Source: Zychaea mexicana (lineage: Eukaryota; Mucoromycota; Mucoromycetes; Mucorales; Lichtheimiaceae). From it: a stretch of DNA of 64,000 nt. The notes below the pieces were generated by a model. The model saw nothing but the letters and a program-made list of their open reading frames with translations. It made no database searches and was not told the origin of the DNA. The stretch is from assembly GCF_025766255.1 (NCBI RefSeq), contig NW_026516669.1:186001-250000 (forward strand), read 5' to 3'. The position numbers and the translations under genes are program-made. The first letter of the stretch is position 1; each line of letters begins with the position of its first letter. Below, piece by piece: positions 60,060 to 64,000 of this stretch.

Positions 60060-63000
60060 AGGGTCCGTATGCTTTACAGTTTATAGAAAGTGTGTGGCTG
60101 TAAAAGAGGCAGAAAAAGAAAGAGAGTAGGGTGTGTGTGTGTGTGTGTGTGTGATATGTCATGAATATTTTTTTTTTGCCTCTTTATGCGGTGTTTCGAC
60201 CCCACCCGATTACATTTAAGATCTCCGAAAGTAAATTGAGATGTGCACACTGCAGTAATGCCCAAGGCAATGTCACTAAACTTAACAGTAAGCCTCGTAG
60301 TGCGGCCAGGGATCAGAACTCTTTCATTTGGAAACCAGTTTTGGGTCAGTCTATACGCTTTAAAAAGCGCAACGCTTGATCGTGCCATATTCCATATACG
60401 AGTGCATGAGTGCAAGCGACTCATACATCCAAGTGGGTAGGAATTATAGCAATGGTATTCTTTTTCTTTTTTCCAATATGAAAGCAAAACAACCCAAGCA
60501 ATTGACGTTTGCTCATGATATAGTAGAGACTTGAAAATTGTTACTGAAAAAAAGAGAAATTGCAACTATTTGTAGTTTGACTGAATTAAAGTGACAGCCT
60601 CCAAGTTCAACAGCTTGAGTTTGCTTTATTATTTCTTGTACGCGCCGCTTTCTCTCTTCCGTAGCCTACTTTCGCTGAGCCAGGAGATATCGAATTTAGC
60701 GAAACATGCATCCTTGCTTGATTTGTTGTTTTGCTTGGAATAAGATACCAACCGTTATCTTTCTCGATCGGTTCGAAAACTATGTACCAACGTTGCAGTT
60801 TCTTCAAGATATTGTGCTATTACCAGGATTAACCAACATCTTAAGAATTCACAAAGTATACGGATATCTACTATTGGGATACTCACCTCCTACAACGATA
60901 GAGCAACAATAAAGGAGCGGTAGACGAGTCTTCTCCACGGTAAACGGCACATTGGTGGTATGCTTGACATATTGTTACATTAAAAACTACAGACAATCAC
61001 TTTTGGATTGTAATTATTTTGAAATTATTACAAGGTATATCAAGCGGACTGAAGGAGCGTACTAGTCATTATGTATGCCAGTATCGCAGCGCTTGGGTGC
61101 CACAAAAGTCTGCACAGCCGAAAACCTTGTTTATCTTTCCCTTGTGGCTAATTTTTCCTTTGACCTCGGCAGAATATAAACATTACCAATGTCATTGGAA
61201 CCACTGGGTGTCAAGATAAAGTTAAGTTTGACGTTCGGCTGCTTTTGAGGTAACTTGTCCATGGCTCGTAACGACTTGGCCATCGACAAATGGCATTCGA
61301 GACTATGTGTGCTAGTCATATATTCGTTCCTATTATGATGGTAGCGCTGCGTTATTATCTGGTTTGTTACTTTGGAACACGTTTACGTGGTACCAGTCTT
61401 CGTGTTGCACTATCGTCAACGCTCCTGGTTACCATGGTAAGGCAAGGGTAGCCTTCAATTAGAGCTATCTGCCGAGCACACAACCAAACGGCGATACACT
61501 GTAATTCGTGAAACTGTATTCTCAATAATGATTAGCGTCTCCAAATCTCTTCAACTATCTCGGATGAATATTGGTGAGATAGATATACCGCAAAGCAGGC
61601 AACTATAAAATCTGATTTAAGAGTTGCTGTTGTTGATGTTGTCATTATAAGATGGTCCACGACATACTTTGGAGGTATGTCGCCCAGAAACGTATTAGTC
61701 ACTAGACGTTGGACGTAGTGAAGATTTCGTTGGTAATACTGGAGATGAAAGTTCCCGCAATCACTTTTGTTTGTTGTTGCTACTCGAAATATCTGAAACA
61801 TGTACAGTAAAACCATCGGCCCGCTTTCGCGAATCAACTAATGCTGGTTTGAATAGCATTGAACAAATCATGCATCAGGGAACTGTTCTTCAAAGTTAAG
61901 ATATGTAGTGCGTAACGAATTCCTGGTGTTAACGGAAGATCAATAGGTTGCTTAAATGACAACCATCGTTCCTTCTGTTATAGCAATCCGTAAGTACAAA
62001 CCCTTCGTCGCTACGGATAACCAAATGATTCCGCGACGAAGCTGTGCTATGTCATAGTCAGACGTAGAGGACCATTCCTCCTCTAATTAGTTTTAGAAAG
62101 CCATAAGACGTAGCCAAATCTAGTCATTCTGCATAATTTTAGGTACAAGAGATGGTCATGTATATACCATGACATCTAAGACCGGGTATGCAGCGAGCCA
62201 TACTGGCGTGAGGTTGTGTTGTTTGAGCACTAAAAGACGCTGAATTTCTCAGAGAACTATCAGGCTGATTCGGGTTCCTTTGCTCTAGTCTCTAGCCTGA
62301 GTAGTCAGCTGCCTGATAGTAAATGAGTATATTGCAATTTGCATATATTACGGATTGCTCCTGTCGACGTTGGACTTGCTTATTCGCTGTTGGTAACGAC
62401 TGTCTTGATAGCGTTTCTGCTTCATTATTATAATGAAAAGCGACAGTAAGCTACAAAGTATGCTGTTGCGATCCTAGGTGTCTATATAGCATATGGCGGT
62501 CATCTCGCTTGGTAGGGGCTGCAGAGGTAGCAATGCTCATTGTGCAGCTTGTTATGTATGATGAGCTCGATCATTTTTTACGTGAATGAAAGGCGAGTGA
62601 TGATTTGATGACCATAATTGATGGTGTAGTTTAGTTTGTTTTCGTGATTGTTGAAATGTGTGTACTCGCTCTACATACACTGAGGAAGATATTGTTTCTG
62701 TATATTGACTACTCGTTAGTTAAGAAGTGTAAAGTGGATAGGAATGAGGGAAGATTCAATATAGTATTAATGCAAGTCAATCCCGCCGCGGAGGTTACCT
62801 ACGAAACGTATACTACACACTACGAGATATCTATGGCGTTCAAAAGCCACTTCTTTAGCCTAACTTTGATATTCCCCCAGTATAAGGCACTGTCATCTCG
62901 TATAATCCTGCCCTCGTTATCCGCCTTGGACAAGTATCACACAATGGTTGTTTATTAGCAAGCCGCTGGATGCATCACCAATCATTCTGTCAGCTTTGTT

Positions 63001-64000
63001 TATTCTCAATGCGCAATGACAGCATTTGTGTTGGCGATTATATTGAAGCACAAGTCTACAAGTATGAAAAGAGGAGGAGATATGCTTATTTCCCAATGTC
63101 TTGCAACTGTCGGCTGATAATGGAGAATTACTGCAAATACGTCTTTTTCTATGATCGCCATTCACAAACTCCAGCTGAACCTAAATGCCATTTGGCATTA
63201 GAATGTATCGAAATGGTGACAACGTGAAAATGGCCTAATATATAGTTTTGGGAACCGCCTAAAGGAAATTGTGTCAGTAGAAGAGCTAGCATAGTAGCAG
63301 GAGCTAGTAAATGCTGCAAGCCTCTACATGTATAGATAGCAAGAAGAGTAACCATCGCGAGCGACTGAAGAAAGTCGAATCTTTTTAGCTTAAGGGAAAA
63401 CGGTGATACTTTGTTTAAACAGCAAAGGACAAATAGTAATATTTATCGTATCGTATTATCTATGATGAATCCACAGTTGATTGCGACGAGTTGGACAAGA
63501 TGTACAAATGTGTAGCATTTGGTCTCCTATCCTTTTTCTTAGAACAGAACCTACTGCTTCTAGTAGGCTTAATCTGTTATTAAAAATTTAGTGTTGCTGT
63601 AGTGGTATAGCGACTGTAAACAGTGAGTTCGAAAACTGCATGTATATATATAGCTAAGCAACATCTAAGACGCGTCATCTTTCATCAGAAGCAGCTAAAT
63701 CACTCTCATGTTTACACTATTTGATCGTCATCATCTCGTCACGGCAAAGCAGTGTTTGAGTATTTACCACATGTACTTCAGTCGGCCAATAAGAAACCAG
63801 TAGTATCAAAGAAGGCTCTAACGAATGGAAATGAACCGGGTAGCGGATCATGCAGAAGCTTCTGCACTAGCAATCACTATTACAGTTGCGGCTATACGCA
63901 TTTGTAAGCAATTACTTAAAGTTAGAGGCAGCAGAATTTCACGCATCTTCTGTCCATGCTTAACAAGATAAACAATGTGCTCTAGCAGAAAAACGAAGAT
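60060..64000. other. Gene-poor right end of the window (3.9 kb)
   Basis: Short frames occur at 60,700-60,912, 61,837-61,532 (minus, 101 codons), 62,644-62,958 and 62,970-63,227, but none has a recognised domain, and some start on non-ATG codons. The 62,970 frame contains Cys-rich segments (QLC, CNC) without clear zinc-finger spacing. Composition resembles the other gene-poor stretches. Nothing can be supported as a gene. Confidence 0.4.
60131..60153. repeat. (GT)n microsatellite upstream of the PRPP-synthetase-like gene
   Basis: About eleven uninterrupted GT units, 72 bases upstream of the start codon on the minus strand. Confidence 0.85.

Noticed and set aside
63600..63635. Possible A-box/B-box pair of a tRNA gene
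   Set aside because: Spacing is too short and the stems do not pair.

Overview
This is nuclear DNA from a fungus with many small introns (roughly 50-150 bases, GT...AG, often with a CTAAC-like branch site). The gene set is fungal: Ypt7, a GT62 mannosyltransferase, a neurofibromin/IRA RasGAP, a Jsn1/Puf1-type PUF-RRM protein, an ATRIP/Rad26-like checkpoint protein and a Taf14/AF9-type YEATS protein. Gene style, moderate GC content and the F-box/LRR protein suggest an early-diverging fungus, most likely Mucoromycota (Mucorales). That placement is inference, and the genus cannot be read from the window. Nothing indicates a prokaryotic, organellar or viral origin.

Layout. 1-4.8 kb: the 3' end of an unrecognised gene, then a TPR/F-box/LRR protein on the minus strand. 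4.8-7.2 kb: NDUFA12 (complex I) converging on the Rab7 GTPase Ypt7. 7.4-10.5 kb: an eight-exon M13 (neprilysin-type) metallopeptidase on the minus strand. 10.9-21.1 kb: a very large neurofibromin-like gene on the plus strand. 21.3-22.7 kb: an HSP20 small heat-shock gene with a clear heat-shock element, head to head with an unrecognised gene. 24-26.2 kb: a GT62 Golgi mannosyltransferase and a GNAT acetyltransferase. 28.2-34.3 kb: YEATS protein (minus) and ATRIP-like protein (plus), diverging. 34.6-35.7 kb: a Bap31 protein. 38.6-41.7 kb: an HSF-domain transcription factor converging on a UDP-sugar transporter. 43.8-49 kb: ribosomal proteins eS12 and uL23. 49.8-53.3 kb: the PUF-RRM protein. 53.8-60.1 kb: 3-phosphoglycerate dehydrogenase and a PRPP-synthetase family protein.

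Most genes are unrelated housekeeping functions. Two themes recur: secretory-pathway and membrane traffic (Ypt7, Bap31, UDP-sugar transporter, GT62), and regulation or stress (HSF domain plus HSP20, RasGAP, ATRIP, YEATS). Four long stretches (about 35.7-38.6, 44.5-48.1, 55.4-58.8 and 60.1-64.0 kb), plus 26.2-28.2 kb, hold only broken or low-quality ORFs and are the accessory part of the window.

The most unusual details are: a 4-base first coding exon in the UDP-sugar transporter; 23-base microexons in Bap31 and Ypt7; two stop-free introns with lengths divisible by three; a PRPP-synthetase-like protein whose catalytic loop carries a large insertion; a GT62 protein lacking the second Asp of its DxD motif; and a gene at 22.1 kb with an in-frame TAG that an 89-base intron would remove. 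I found no convincing undescribed multi-gene system. Exon limits were assigned by eye from splice signals, reading phase and family similarity. They are reliable for most genes but only partial for the neurofibromin gene.
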